Of a DNA stretch of 24,212 nt, positions 6,808-14,096 are shown piece after piece. Source of the stretch: a virus; IMG/VR virus record IMGVR_UViG_3300009503_000014, positions 1 to 24,212 of that record; one strand, written 5' to 3'. The first letter of the stretch is position 1. The number at the start of each line of letters is the position of its first letter. A model generated the notes under the pieces. That model was not told where the DNA came from and searched no databases. It saw only the letters and a list, made by a program, of their open reading frames with translations. The position numbers and the translations under genes are program-made.

Positions 6808-7126
6808 AGAATCTCTCCAGTGCGGGCACTTGTTTTCGAGAATTAGTTACAACACACGATGGGATGAGCGTAATGCTTATTGTCAATGTAATTGTTGCAA
6901 TTTTAGGCATGAGCACGATCCGGGCCCACTAACAAGCTATTTCTTATCGCTATATAGCTCAAGAGAGTATCAAAAATTATACAACGAATCACATAAACAA
7001 CGCCATTTTTACAACTACGATTTAATAAAGTTAATTGATTATTACAAAGCAAGATTAAAAGAAATGGGGGTGGAGTATGACACAGACAAAAACGGCAAAA
7101 TGGAATCTGACGGCGCAGCAAGCTAG
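6668..7126 (+). CDS. ninG: NinG/Rap-like recombination nuclease
   Basis: A 152-aa protein from ATG 6668 behind AGAGGTGG. A basic N-terminus (KIQKQTRRSVRAKEKKRLIKE) leads into a zinc/HNH-like core: CVTCGS, LQCGHLFSR, then RWDERNAYCQCNCCNFRHEHDPG. This matches lambda NinG (Rap), which cuts branched DNA such as Holliday junctions and D-loops to promote recombination. It overlaps the upstream HTH gene by 140 bases and the next gene by 50. It would act with the recombination-region protein at 7286. Confidence 0.8.
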   Translation: MKIQKQTRRSVRAKEKKRLIKELDRIFSFYIRNRDGWKCVTCGSTDKESLQCGHLFSRISYNTRWDERNAYCQCNCCNFRHEHDPGPLTSYFLSLYSSREYQKLYNESHKQRHFYNYDLIKLIDYYKARLKEMGVEYDTDKNGKMESDGAAS

Positions 7127-7289
7127 AGCGGTCTATTGGTTAAAAAATCATCCTGAACACATCATGCTTCTAAAAAGCAAAGATTTGGATTTCGCTCTCA
7201 AGCATAAGGACGAGTTTAGGAGAGCAGGCACATTTTCTGCATTCATCGAACTGAACTTAATCGAGATTGTGGGAGAAGATGACTTATGA
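7077..7289 (+). CDS. Small early protein of unknown function
   Basis: A 70-aa protein. ATG 7077 follows GGGGGTGGAG, and the gene overlaps the NinG-like gene by 50 bases and the next gene by four (ATGA). It has one tryptophan-containing helix (TAQQARAVYWLKNHPEHIML) and an acidic C-terminus. The family is not recognised. The tight packing on both sides supports it being real. Confidence 0.65.
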   Translation: MTQTKTAKWNLTAQQARAVYWLKNHPEHIMLLKSKDLDFALKHKDEFRRAGTFSAFIELNLIEIVGEDDL

Positions 7290-8185
7290 GTGATGCTCTT
7301 ATAAAACAAGATATGGCGGGCTTATCAGTGGATGATGTAGTCCACCAGATAGAGCAAATCCAGAATCTCATGAAAAAAGTGATGAAGCTTAATGAGCACT
7401 ATGGAATTAAACCGGGTACATCGAAGCCAACATTGTTAAAGCCAGGTGCAGAGAAGCTAAATTTCATGTTCCGGCTTGTACCAGAGTTTGAGATCCACCG
7501 GAATGATCTAGAAGGAGGTCATAGGGAATATATAGTCAAATGCAGGCTTAGACACCTACCTTCAGGGAACTATGTATCTGAGGGTGATGGATCCTGTTCA
7601 ACGATGGAAAGCAAGTATCGATACCGTAAAGGATATACGGAAGTGGAGGTTGGGGATCTACCAGGTAAATACTGGAGCCTGGTTGATGATGAAAAGAAAG
7701 CATTCTTACAAAAATTATTCGGCCCTGGTGATTATCGACTAAAAAAGAGATCCAACGGTTGGAAAGTAGTGAAAATAGAAGGGGATGGAGACAAGATCGA
7801 GAATAAAGACATTGCTGATGTCTACAACACTGTGCTTAAGATCGCTAAAAAACGAGCGTATGTAGACGCTACCATACTTGCATGTGCAGTTAGCGATATA
7901 TTCACACAGGATGTTGAAGACGGGATTCCTGAACCTGCGACAACCATAGACGATGAAAAACCAAAACCTGTTCAAATTGATGGGAATATTCGTGAAAAAC
8001 TAATCAAAGAAATATCCGTAATTATAAATCAGAATAATTTCACCGAAGCAGAAAAACGCTTTTATCGTGAACAAATAAAATCCACAGAAACAGACAGGCT
8101 TCATTTAGTTCTGGAAGATGCAAAAAAAGTAGCTTTGATGAAAAAAGAAAAGGGAGGGGATAATGTCACAGCAGAGGTTTATTAG
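7286..8185 (+). CDS. Conserved phage recombination/replication-region protein
   Basis: A 299-aa protein. The pattern HYGIKPGTSKPTLLKPGAEK (about residues 38-57), then GHREYIVKCRLRH, and SEGDGSCSTMESKYRYRK is shared by a common family of phage proteins next to recombination and replication genes. From memory the family is usually labelled hypothetical; an annealing or DNA-binding role has context support but is not proven. About residues 200-299 are charged and helical, and probably variable. The ATG overlaps the previous stop, and the end overlaps the initiator by 23 bases. It may partner with the NinG-like nuclease. Confidence 0.7.
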   Translation: MSDALIKQDMAGLSVDDVVHQIEQIQNLMKKVMKLNEHYGIKPGTSKPTLLKPGAEKLNFMFRLVPEFEIHRNDLEGGHREYIVKCRLRHLPSGNYVSEGDGSCSTMESKYRYRKGYTEVEVGDLPGKYWSLVDDEKKAFLQKLFGPGDYRLKKRSNGWKVVKIEGDGDKIENKDIADVYNTVLKIAKKRAYVDATILACAVSDIFTQDVEDGIPEPATTIDDEKPKPVQIDGNIREKLIKEISVIINQNNFTEAEKRFYREQIKSTETDRLHLVLEDAKKVALMKKEKGGDNVTAEVY

Positions 8186-9173
8186 TACATCATACTGGGA
8201 CGATGGGTGGGTGAGAAAGCTCTCTCCGAATGAGAAGCTTTTCTATCTCTACCTGTTAACCAATACATTAACAAATATCGCTGGTATTTACAAGATACTT
8301 GATGATCGCATTGAGTTTGACTGCGGATTCAGTAAAGAAGAAATCAGCAGAATGTGGAAAAAATTCTCAGAAGCGAAAAAGGCTATTAGATATGATGACG
8401 AGTGGGTCATCTTGCCAGCATGGCCCTCCCATCAAAAGTGGGAAGATCGACCGAAGATAAAGAAGGGGATTATATCGATACTCAAGAAATTGCCAGAAGG
8501 CGTTTTGGAATATGCAAGAGAGAATGGTTATAAGTTCGATCTAAGCATAGTACAACAGAAAGAACCAAAACAAGAACAAGGATATGATATCAATAACGTA
8601 TCCATACCTTATGGATATGATATGAAACCATATGCATATGATACGATATCATATACATATGATACGAACTATCTAGATTCTGATCTAGATCTAGATTCTG
8701 ATCTAGAGAGAGATATAGATTTAGATGCGCAAAGCGCAGAAAAAATCGCTCCCACTCAAGACATTGAAGTTCCCTATCGTATGATGAACAATGATTACAA
8801 TGACGATTATTTAAAAATTATTTTTGAAGCATGGAAAGCATTAGGCGACAAGGCAATCCAGCCATCATCTTACATAGTTTATCTTAACCAGCATTGTCCC
8901 CGGGATATTTTGCCAAATATCCGGGGTATCCATTCATCAGACGTACTGAAAGCGATCGAGAACTATAAGCAAATCATCTGTGATACGTCAGGCAGGTACT
9001 ATATACAAAATAAAATCGGAATAGGTGCATTTTTCAGGAACCATTTGGAGAAGTACCTACCTAAAAACTTTGATCCAAAGAACTTCATTAGGTTCGAACA
9101 GCTAGAGGTAGAGCAACGAAAAAAGCGAGACATGGAGGAAATAGACCGTATTCTTGCGAAGGAAGGGATATGA
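8163..9173 (+). CDS. Phage replication initiator
   Basis: A 336-aa protein starting behind GGGAGGGG. The N-terminal domain (about 1-115; RFISTSYWDDGWVRKLSPNE, FYLYLLTNTLTNIAGIYKI, PSHQKW..RPKIKKGI) is the winged-helix pattern of phage replication organisers and initiators. The middle (about 138-185) is low-complexity, Tyr/Asp-rich and encoded by DNA repeats that may be the origin. The C-terminal domain (about 210-336; FEAWKAL, KAIENYK, FFRNHLEKYLPKNF) resembles the helicase- or DnaD-like recruitment domain. Known relatives bind the origin and recruit host helicase, directly or via a loader. The next gene overlaps by four bases (ATGA) and could be that loader. Confidence 0.8.
   Translation: MSQQRFISTSYWDDGWVRKLSPNEKLFYLYLLTNTLTNIAGIYKILDDRIEFDCGFSKEEISRMWKKFSEAKKAIRYDDEWVILPAWPSHQKWEDRPKIKKGIISILKKLPEGVLEYARENGYKFDLSIVQQKEPKQEQGYDINNVSIPYGYDMKPYAYDTISYTYDTNYLDSDLDLDSDLERDIDLDAQSAEKIAPTQDIEVPYRMMNNDYNDDYLKIIFEAWKALGDKAIQPSSYIVYLNQHCPRDILPNIRGIHSSDVLKAIENYKQIICDTSGRYYIQNKIGIGAFFRNHLEKYLPKNFDPKNFIRFEQLEVEQRKKRDMEEIDRILAKEGI
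8580..8707. repeat. ori: Iteron-like repeats inside the initiator gene: candidate origin of replication
   Basis: Four 13-bp repeats of the form RSATATGATAYSA start at 8580, 8613, 8634 and 8655 (the last three 21 bases apart, two helical turns). They are followed by two 17-bp repeats CTAGATTCTGATCTAGA at 8673 and 8691 (18-base period), then AT-rich DNA. Lambda and related phages place iterons inside the initiator gene. The repeats also encode a Tyr-Asp rich linker, so a protein-level cause is possible. Confidence 0.55.
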
Positions 9174-9640
9174 CATTAAGCGAATTTATCCGTGAGGTCA
9201 AGGCTTACTATGATCGAACTGATACACAAGTGCTCAATAAGGTCATTGATTACATGAAAAGCATTGATGAAAACGAATATGATCGTATGTACAACGAATT
9301 ATTAAAGACGGTGCCACCGGCGAGGCAGGTAGGTGTAGCACAGCTCCATGAGATCGCTACAAGATTGAATGCGAGAAGAACCAAAGTTTTTGACGATAGA
9401 TTGCCTACTCAAGTGGTCTGCCCTGCATGCAATAACAAATTTCGGTATTTACAAGGTGTTGGCAGAATGCGAGAAGACGAAAATATTTACGAATTCTGCC
9501 CTGTCTGTCAATTCCCCATCCATGATTACATCGTACATCAAGAATATCTGAGCTCAAACAAAAACATTTATGGGATATACATCCAAAATCTTATTGCAGA
9601 AAAGCGAAAAGAACTGGAGAAAAAGAGACTTGTTAGTTAG
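9170..9640 (+). CDS. Zinc-ribbon protein, possible helicase loader
   Basis: A 156-aa protein starting behind AAGGAAGGG and overlapping the initiator stop. The N-terminal half (about 1-72) is helical, with LSEFIREVKAYYD...NKVIDYMKSID and an LHEIATRLNARR end, loosely like phage helicase loaders or inhibitors of the G39P type. The C-terminal half carries a zinc ribbon (CPACNNKF and CPVCQFPI, about residues 84-115). Placement directly after the initiator is where lambda-type phages carry their loader (P). The functional call rests on context and topology only. Confidence 0.5.
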   Translation: MTLSEFIREVKAYYDRTDTQVLNKVIDYMKSIDENEYDRMYNELLKTVPPARQVGVAQLHEIATRLNARRTKVFDDRLPTQVVCPACNNKFRYLQGVGRMREDENIYEFCPVCQFPIHDYIVHQEYLSSNKNIYGIYIQNLIAEKRKELEKKRLVS

Positions 9641-9645
9641 AGGGG
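9625..9645 (+). repeat. Junction element copy 2
   Basis: Reads AGACTTGTTAGTTAGAGGGG (from 9626) and resembles the other copies with a one-base insertion. It covers the stop of the zinc-ribbon gene and supplies the AGAGGGG Shine-Dalgarno sequence of the endolysin gene. Confidence 0.4.
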
Positions 9646-9649
9646 TAAA

Positions 9650-10117
9650 ATGATAAAGCTTTTGGCTCTGCCCTACGGATTAAGAGAAATAATGAATTAT
9701 TATGGGGATCCTCTTTCTCCGACATTTGCAGAAGAGAATCTATCTATTTTCCAGCTTCCGTTCGAGCTCCTGCTTTCATGGTCCGGAGAAACTTTGAGAA
9801 AAGTATATTGCCATAAAAAGGTTGGGGAAGCCTTCATAGATGCCTTGTATGAGATCAAAGAAATTGCCGGTGAATCCTATTTGAAAAAGTATTGTCTGAA
9901 TCAATTCGGGGGATGTTACAACAATCGTAGAAAAATAAATAGCAATGAACTATCAACGCATGCATGGGGCATAGCATTTGATATGTGCCCAGCTCTTGGC
10001 CCTTATGGAGAACCGGGTAGGCTACCATGGTGGTATGTAGAAGCATTTAATAAACGAGGGTTTGTTAATTTATGGCAAATTGATGGTATGCATTTCCAGG
10101 CATGTGCTGGTTATTAA
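9650..10117 (+). CDS. Endolysin, M15-family D-Ala peptidase
   Basis: A 155-aa cytoplasmic-type endolysin with no signal peptide. The zinc-site motifs of M15 peptidases are clear: His104 and Asp111 in STHAWGIAFDMCP, and His148 in DGMHFQAC, with Asp145 as likely catalytic acid/base. Members of this group cleave peptide cross-links of peptidoglycan. The domain occupies about residues 60-155; residues 1-55 are not recognised. It starts behind AGAGGGG. It opens the lysis block, followed by holin- and spanin-like genes. As it lacks a signal, release would depend on a holin. Confidence 0.88.
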   Translation: MIKLLALPYGLREIMNYYGDPLSPTFAEENLSIFQLPFELLLSWSGETLRKVYCHKKVGEAFIDALYEIKEIAGESYLKKYCLNQFGGCYNNRRKINSNELSTHAWGIAFDMCPALGPYGEPGRLPWWYVEAFNKRGFVNLWQIDGMHFQACAGY

Positions 10118-10170
10118 TTGAATGTTTGAGAAGGAATTACTATTTGATTAAAGAAGACAGGAGGTAATCA

Positions 10171-10488
10171 ATGATTGTATTAGAAAAAACAGAAAACATT
10201 AATATTACCGGAATTATCGAAAAGAGCATTTATATATTCGTAGAGTTCATAAAAGATGAAAAAAATCCTGATATGGTTATAATCAATGTAAGCATAGATG
10301 ATATTAAGCTATTATTTCGTGAGCATCCAGATATTATTACAACTAGCGTACGTGTGTATAAAGAATTCGTACAGGTTAATAAAGAGATCAAAAAATTGAA
10401 TGTTGGAGATAGTTTTGATTTATTTGTAGATGGAGATCGTTCTTCGCTTGAAGTACATATCAAAGAAATAACACAAATACAAAAATAA
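10171..10488 (+). CDS. 105-aa protein of unknown function in the lysis block
   Basis: A strong AGGAGGT precedes ATG 10171. The protein is a mixed alpha/beta type with many Ile, Val, Asp and Lys and no membrane segment, signal or cysteine. It lies between endolysin and holin candidates, after a 53-base gap that contains only a weak promoter-like pair (TTGAAT at 10118, TATTTG at 10141). I do not recognise it. It may regulate lysis timing or start the late block. Confidence 0.65.
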   Translation: MIVLEKTENINITGIIEKSIYIFVEFIKDEKNPDMVIINVSIDDIKLLFREHPDIITTSVRVYKEFVQVNKEIKKLNVGDSFDLFVDGDRSSLEVHIKEITQIQK

Positions 10489-10502
10489 TAAAGGAGAAAA
10501 AA

Positions 10503-10775
10503 ATGAAGACTAAAAAAATATTAAGAGGTAGAGATATGAGTAAAATTAAACAAATACATATCCTGCAATTCTCAACAGTTATGATGTTTATCATTATGGT
10601 TTTATGTGGAATTTATATATTGTTTTTCGATACTGGTAAAATTGATGCTTATGGCAGATTAATAAATATTTTATTCCCGATTTTTGTTGCAGAAGTAATA
10701 CCTGCATTAATTGGTTCTCCTCTATCGAAAGCTGTAGAAAACTTAACACAAAAAAAAGGAGGTGATGGTGTTTGA
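10503..10775 (+). CDS. Holin candidate with two start sites
   Basis: A 90-aa protein with two hydrophobic segments (about residues 22-43, FSTVMMFIIMVLCGIYILFF, and about 53-73, LINILFPIFVAEVIPALIGS), a basic N-terminus and a charged C-terminus, the size and layout of a small holin. ATG 10503 follows AAGGAG. A second in-frame ATG at 10536 follows AGAGGT, which would remove 11 residues carrying five basic charges (KTKKILRGR). Lambda S uses such a dual start to make holin and antiholin. Position between endolysin and spanins supports the call, but there is no family-specific motif. Confidence 0.6.
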   Translation: MKTKKILRGRDMSKIKQIHILQFSTVMMFIIMVLCGIYILFFDTGKIDAYGRLINILFPIFVAEVIPALIGSPLSKAVENLTQKKGGDGV

Positions 10776-11064
10776 AGCGATTATTAGTTTTATCATTGGT
10801 GTTTGTATTACTCTGTTCGCAATTGTATTCGGTAGAAAATCAGGTACTAATACAAGTACAGAAATTAGAGGAGGTAATCCAGGAAATGGAAAACTATTTG
10901 ACAAAATTAGAGAAGAACAACGAGCAGCTAAAGAACGAATTGAAAATAGTGAACGAGTCCTTGAACAAAACGAACGAGTTATATCAGACGCAAAAGATCG
11001 AATATCAAAAGCTAGAGAAATCCTTGGAAGAATTAAACAAGGAATACAAAACGTTGATGATTAA
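10768..11064 (+). CDS. Rz-like inner-membrane spanin candidate
   Basis: About 98 aa, starting at GTG 10768 (ATG 10765 or GTG 10762 are alternatives). Upstream lies AAGGAGGTGAT, a full-length match to the 16S anti-Shine-Dalgarno. Residues 2-22 form a membrane helix (EAIISFIIGVCITLFAIVFG) followed by GRK, then a Gly-rich linker and a charged coiled coil (IREEQRAAKERIENSERVLE...ISDAKDRISKAREILGRI). An N-terminal anchor plus a periplasmic coiled coil is the architecture of Rz-type i-spanins, which link to an outer-membrane lipoprotein and fuse the membranes. It almost fully overlaps the next gene in another frame. Confidence 0.6.
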   Translation: MFEAIISFIIGVCITLFAIVFGRKSGTNTSTEIRGGNPGNGKLFDKIREEQRAAKERIENSERVLEQNERVISDAKDRISKAREILGRIKQGIQNVDD

Positions 11065-11122
11065 AAATATCATACTAACAATATTATTGGGATCATTGGC
11101 AATGGCTTTGGTGATTAAATGA
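10772..11122 (+). CDS. Lipoprotein-like spanin candidate in an overlapping frame
   Basis: A 116-aa protein starting at TTG 10772 (TTGA overlaps the holin stop), nine bases after AGGAGG. Residues 1-15 are a short signal sequence ending at Cys15 (MKRLLVLSLVFVLLC), a relaxed lipobox with Leu at -1. A long coiled coil follows (about residues 28-92), and the C-terminus is a membrane helix (IKNIILTILLGSLAMALVIK). A lipoprotein signal at one end and a membrane helix at the other is the layout of unimolecular spanins such as T1 gp11. Being nested with an Rz-like frame also recalls Rz/Rz1. If Cys15 is not lipidated, it may be a secreted or bitopic protein. Confidence 0.65.
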   Translation: MKRLLVLSLVFVLLCSQLYSVENQVLIQVQKLEEVIQEMENYLTKLEKNNEQLKNELKIVNESLNKTNELYQTQKIEYQKLEKSLEELNKEYKTLMIKNIILTILLGSLAMALVIK

Positions 11123-11244
11123 CAAAACAAGACATGCTTATATTGCAGGAGAGGATACAATATAAAGATGCTCAAGAAAAATTGTATATTGAGCTAAAAA
11201 AAATTGGTGCTAGGTATGCAGAGGGGATGCTAAAAAAAAACTAA
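11119..11244 (+). CDS. Zero-frame product upstream of a frameshift site (41 aa)
   Basis: ATG 11119 overlaps the TGA of the spanin candidate (ATGA). The 41-aa product, MTKQDMLILQERIQYKDAQE and onward, ends at TAA 11242-11244 immediately after a run of nine A residues. On its own it looks truncated; the natural continuation is in the -1 frame. Confidence 0.55.
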   Translation: MTKQDMLILQERIQYKDAQEKLYIELKKIGARYAEGMLKKN

Positions 11245-11468
11245 TTAATTACACAAAATATCAAATCGAAGAATATTCGCATGATGCAGCAACGAGGCTA
11301 CTTATGAGAATGCTAAAGAAAGAAAACTATAAAGTAAGAGATTTTAAAAGAATGATGTACTTTGAAGTACTCAAAGCAATATTTGGTAATTGCAAAGAAG
11401 AAAGACACATAATTAATACCGATATAAACGATCTATATGGAGTTGCAAATGATACAGAAGATATGTAA
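11119..11468 (+). CDS. Frameshifted fusion protein (116 aa), possible late regulator
   Basis: Shifting -1 at A AAA AAC (11235-11241) extends the reading frame by 75 codons to TAA 11466-11468. The downstream part (YQIEEYSHDAATRLLMRMLK, then FKRMMYFEVLKAIFG) is helical and conserved-looking and lacks a start with a Shine-Dalgarno sequence; its first internal ATG is at 11304. The EEYSHDAATRL segment faintly recalls sigma-region-2-like helices in small phage regulators, and the position just before the packaging genes suits a late activator; this is a guess. The alternative is a one-base homopolymer error or a real decaying gene. Confidence 0.5.
11235..11241 (+). other. -1 frameshift slippery site A AAA AAC followed by UAA
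   Basis: In the zero frame the codons are AAA (11236) and AAC (11239), preceded by A, then the stop TAA (11242). Both tRNAs could re-pair one base back (AAA, AAA). A stop directly after the heptamer is a known stimulator of shifting. No obvious downstream stem was found. Confidence 0.5.
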
Positions 11469-11916
11469 ATATCCAGGATGCCCGAATTGTGCTGAAAACA
11501 ATGGATACTGCAAAATACATCAAAATTTGGGAAAACAGATAGAGAATAATTATCAAAAAATACTTAAAACGAGAGAACGAATAGCTAAACTTCATGAACG
11601 AGATTATTTAAAAAAATATAGGAATACCTATCGATGGAAGATGTTAAAAAAACAAATATTGGAGGAACATCCATTTTGTAGCAAATGTGGCAGATCCGAT
11701 CAACTGGAAGTGCATCATATTATTCCTCATCGAGGATCCGAAGATCTTTTTTTTGATAGGGAGAATTTGATCGTCATGTGTAAATCATGTCACTTGAGCG
11801 AAACTATGCGCTTATTGCGTGAGAAACAGAAACTGCAAAGCCGGGGGAGGGGTGCAGAGAAAATTGATCTTTTGAATAACCCGCACGTCTACCACTCGAA
11901 TGTGCACACCGGCTAG
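11449..11916 (+). CDS. HNH endonuclease of the packaging module
   Basis: A 155-aa protein. I prefer ATG 11449, six bases after GGAG, over the in-frame ATG 11437, which lacks one. An N-terminal zinc knuckle (CKYPGCPNCAENNGYCKIH, about residues 6-24) precedes a basic helix and an HNH domain: CSKCGRSDQLEVHHIIPH, then RENLIVMCKSCH (about 72-120). Such nucleases lie next to terminase genes in many HK97-like cos phages, where they work with TerL at cos cleavage. The gene overlaps the end of the frameshifted gene. This supports cos packaging, though no cos site could be identified by eye. Confidence 0.88.
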   Translation: MIQKICKYPGCPNCAENNGYCKIHQNLGKQIENNYQKILKTRERIAKLHERDYLKKYRNTYRWKMLKKQILEEHPFCSKCGRSDQLEVHHIIPHRGSEDLFFDRENLIVMCKSCHLSETMRLLREKQKLQSRGRGAEKIDLLNNPHVYHSNVHTG

Positions 11917-11943
11917 TTTTTGTGTTACCTGGATGTAGCAGGG

Positions 11944-12396
11944 ATGAACAAGAGTGTCACACTGAAAAAAGCACTTGGTACATTTAGGCATGACAGAGAT
12001 AAAGAAATATATATTCCAGGTCAATATATTGACAGAATTAAAATACCAAAAGGCATTCGAAAGGATACAAAGTTATTCTGGAAAATAACCGTACCACCAA
12101 TATTATCCCTTAAGCTTATACAGCAGCAGGATATTGTTATATTGCATCAGGCGTTTCATATACTTGATGATGCGCTCAGAATCCGTGAAATGAAAAATAA
12201 TATGCAGATTACCGAGGATCCACAGACATATATAATGCTGAGTAGACAGGAATCTAAATTAATCGAAAAGTTTGAACAAATCCTTCGGCGTTTTTATGTA
12301 ACACCGAAAGAACGTTTCCGGATATTTAGCTATCTCCAAGAACTACAACAAAAGCAAAAAGAAAAAGATACCATTGATGAGCTTATACTCTCATGA
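11944..12396 (+). CDS. terS: Terminase small subunit
   Basis: A 150-aa protein from ATG 11944 (an in-frame GTG at 11920 also lacks a good Shine-Dalgarno sequence). It is mostly helical and charged. The C-terminal pattern MLSRQESKLIEKFEQILRRF followed by YVTPKERFRIF resembles P27-type small terminases, which bind phage DNA and regulate the large subunit. The strongest evidence is position: it overlaps the large terminase by four bases and follows the HNH gene. The DNA-binding part cannot be pinpointed. Confidence 0.7.
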   Translation: MNKSVTLKKALGTFRHDRDKEIYIPGQYIDRIKIPKGIRKDTKLFWKITVPPILSLKLIQQQDIVILHQAFHILDDALRIREMKNNMQITEDPQTYIMLSRQESKLIEKFEQILRRFYVTPKERFRIFSYLQELQQKQKEKDTIDELILS

Positions 12397-14096
12397 CTAA
12401 ATATGAAGAATATATTGCAGCGGTTAGAGATCGAAAAATAATCACATGTGATAGATCCCGGAAGGCTGTCCTGCGTCATCTTTTTGATCTTGAGCGCATG
12501 AATAAAAAAGAATTCAACTATATTTTTGAAAAAGAAAAAGCGGATTTAGCTATTCGCTTCATTGAAGAGAACCTAGTATTTTATGAAGGTCAAAAGGCTG
12601 GTCAATCATTTTTACTTGAACCATTTCAGGCTTTCATTGTTGCCTCTTTGTTCGGATGGGTCCATAAAGAAACTGGTTTACGGAGATTCAGACGAGCATT
12701 TATTTTCGTTGCTAGAGGCAATGGGAAATCTCCGCTGGCGGCTGCCGTTGGTTTATTATTTCTGCTAAAAGATCCAGGAGGGCAGATTTATTCTATTGCC
12801 ACAGATTTTAAGCAGGCTAGTATATGCTTCAATCATGCAAAACAATTTATTCAGCGTAATGAAAAACTTTCACAATTAATCACTGTATATACAAAAGCAT
12901 TAGAGTTTAGCGTTAAAGCATCTATCTTCCGACCATTGTCGAAATCATGGAAAAGCTTTGACGGTTTTAACCCTTCGTGCGCCATTGCAGATGAAATATC
13001 TGCAATGCATGATTCATCGATCTTATCTCCTATCGAGTCTGCATTGTTTAAGAGACCTGAGAGTCTGGAATTAATGATAACTACTGCCAATTATATTTCT
13101 CCGCAATCTCCTGGATTTCTTGAATATGAATATGCAACAAAGGTTCTTGATAGAATCGTGCATGATGATCGTTATTTTTCTATCATCTTTGAGCTAGATA
13201 AAAACGATGACTGGAAAAATGAAAAAGTTTATAGAAAAGCGAATCCAGCAAGTTTTGTTGACATCGAGGAGCTGGTAGCACAGCGAAATCTTGCAATGAA
13301 CCGCAAAGAAAAAGAAAGAGAATTCCGAACAAAAAACCTAAATCAATGGCTAATCGGTTCGCAGGATGGATGGATGCCAAATGAAAAGTTTTTAGTATGC
13401 GAAAAAAATTACAAACAACATAAGAAACTAATCACAGAAGATATTCTTAAAGATTCTCATTCCGCAATCGGGGCTGATTTTTCTGACCGCCGTGATTTAT
13501 CTGTCTATACAATTGCATTTTATTTGAAAGAAATAGACAAGATTTATCTAAAACACAAAGTATTTATACCGGAAGCGGAGCTTCTATCTAAAGAACAACG
13601 TGATAGCGAGATGTTTGGCTATTGGGTACGTGAAGGTTTTGTTATTGTTACACCTGGCGAAACGCAAGATCGTTCCATCATTGTTAATCATATACTTGCT
13701 GATATCGAGAAATATGGTATTAAGAGTATGGCTTATGATCCGCAGATGAGCTTAGAGATAATCGAAAAGTTACAAGATAAGATCGCTTTATTCCCTATCA
13801 ATCAACGGTTGGAAGTACTCTCGGAACCAACCAAAGATTTTGAAGAGTTTATACTCTCGGGTAGAATCATTGATGCGAATCCAGTGATGCGCTGGTGCGT
13901 AAGTAATGCACGACGCTATACCACAAACAAGCTGGTCAAAATAACAAAAGTACATAAAGATAGCCCACAGCGCATTGATTTAGTTATCTCTAGCATTTTG
14001 GCGGTGTTCAAACTAAGAGAATTGATAAATATAAAACCGAATGCGGAAGTGAAAGTTGACTTTAAAAAATTATCAAAAGCAATGGGACTTATTTAG
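12393..14096 (+). CDS. terL: Terminase large subunit (HK97-type)
   Basis: A 567-aa ATPase/nuclease that pumps DNA into the prohead. The ATPase part shows Walker A at about 107-113 (ARGNGKSP), Walker B with Asp200-Glu201 (CAIADEISA) and coupling motif MITTAN (about 228-233). The RNase H-like nuclease domain begins near Asp362 (AIGADFSDRRDLS), with a further acidic cluster near 440-460 (MAYDPQMS). Length is normal for the family (about 550-570). It is translated from an ATGA overlap with the small subunit and works with the portal encoded next. Confidence 0.95.
   Translation: MTKYEEYIAAVRDRKIITCDRSRKAVLRHLFDLERMNKKEFNYIFEKEKADLAIRFIEENLVFYEGQKAGQSFLLEPFQAFIVASLFGWVHKETGLRRFRRAFIFVARGNGKSPLAAAVGLLFLLKDPGGQIYSIATDFKQASICFNHAKQFIQRNEKLSQLITVYTKALEFSVKASIFRPLSKSWKSFDGFNPSCAIADEISAMHDSSILSPIESALFKRPESLELMITTANYISPQSPGFLEYEYATKVLDRIVHDDRYFSIIFELDKNDDWKNEKVYRKANPASFVDIEELVAQRNLAMNRKEKEREFRTKNLNQWLIGSQDGWMPNEKFLVCEKNYKQHKKLITEDILKDSHSAIGADFSDRRDLSVYTIAFYLKEIDKIYLKHKVFIPEAELLSKEQRDSEMFGYWVREGFVIVTPGETQDRSIIVNHILADIEKYGIKSMAYDPQMSLEIIEKLQDKIALFPINQRLEVLSEPTKDFEEFILSGRIIDANPVMRWCVSNARRYTTNKLVKITKVHKDSPQRIDLVISSILAVFKLRELINIKPNAEVKVDFKKLSKAMGLI

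Noticed and set aside
8580-8707. CRISPR-like or coding tandem repeat array
   Set aside because: Repeats are short, imperfect, unevenly spaced and in frame inside a gene, with no unique spacers; origin iterons fit better.
10118-10146. Promoter-like TTGAAT-17-TATTTG before the 105-aa gene
   Set aside because: Only 4 of 6 and 3 of 6 matches, which is common by chance in AT-rich DNA; mentioned in the gene entry only.
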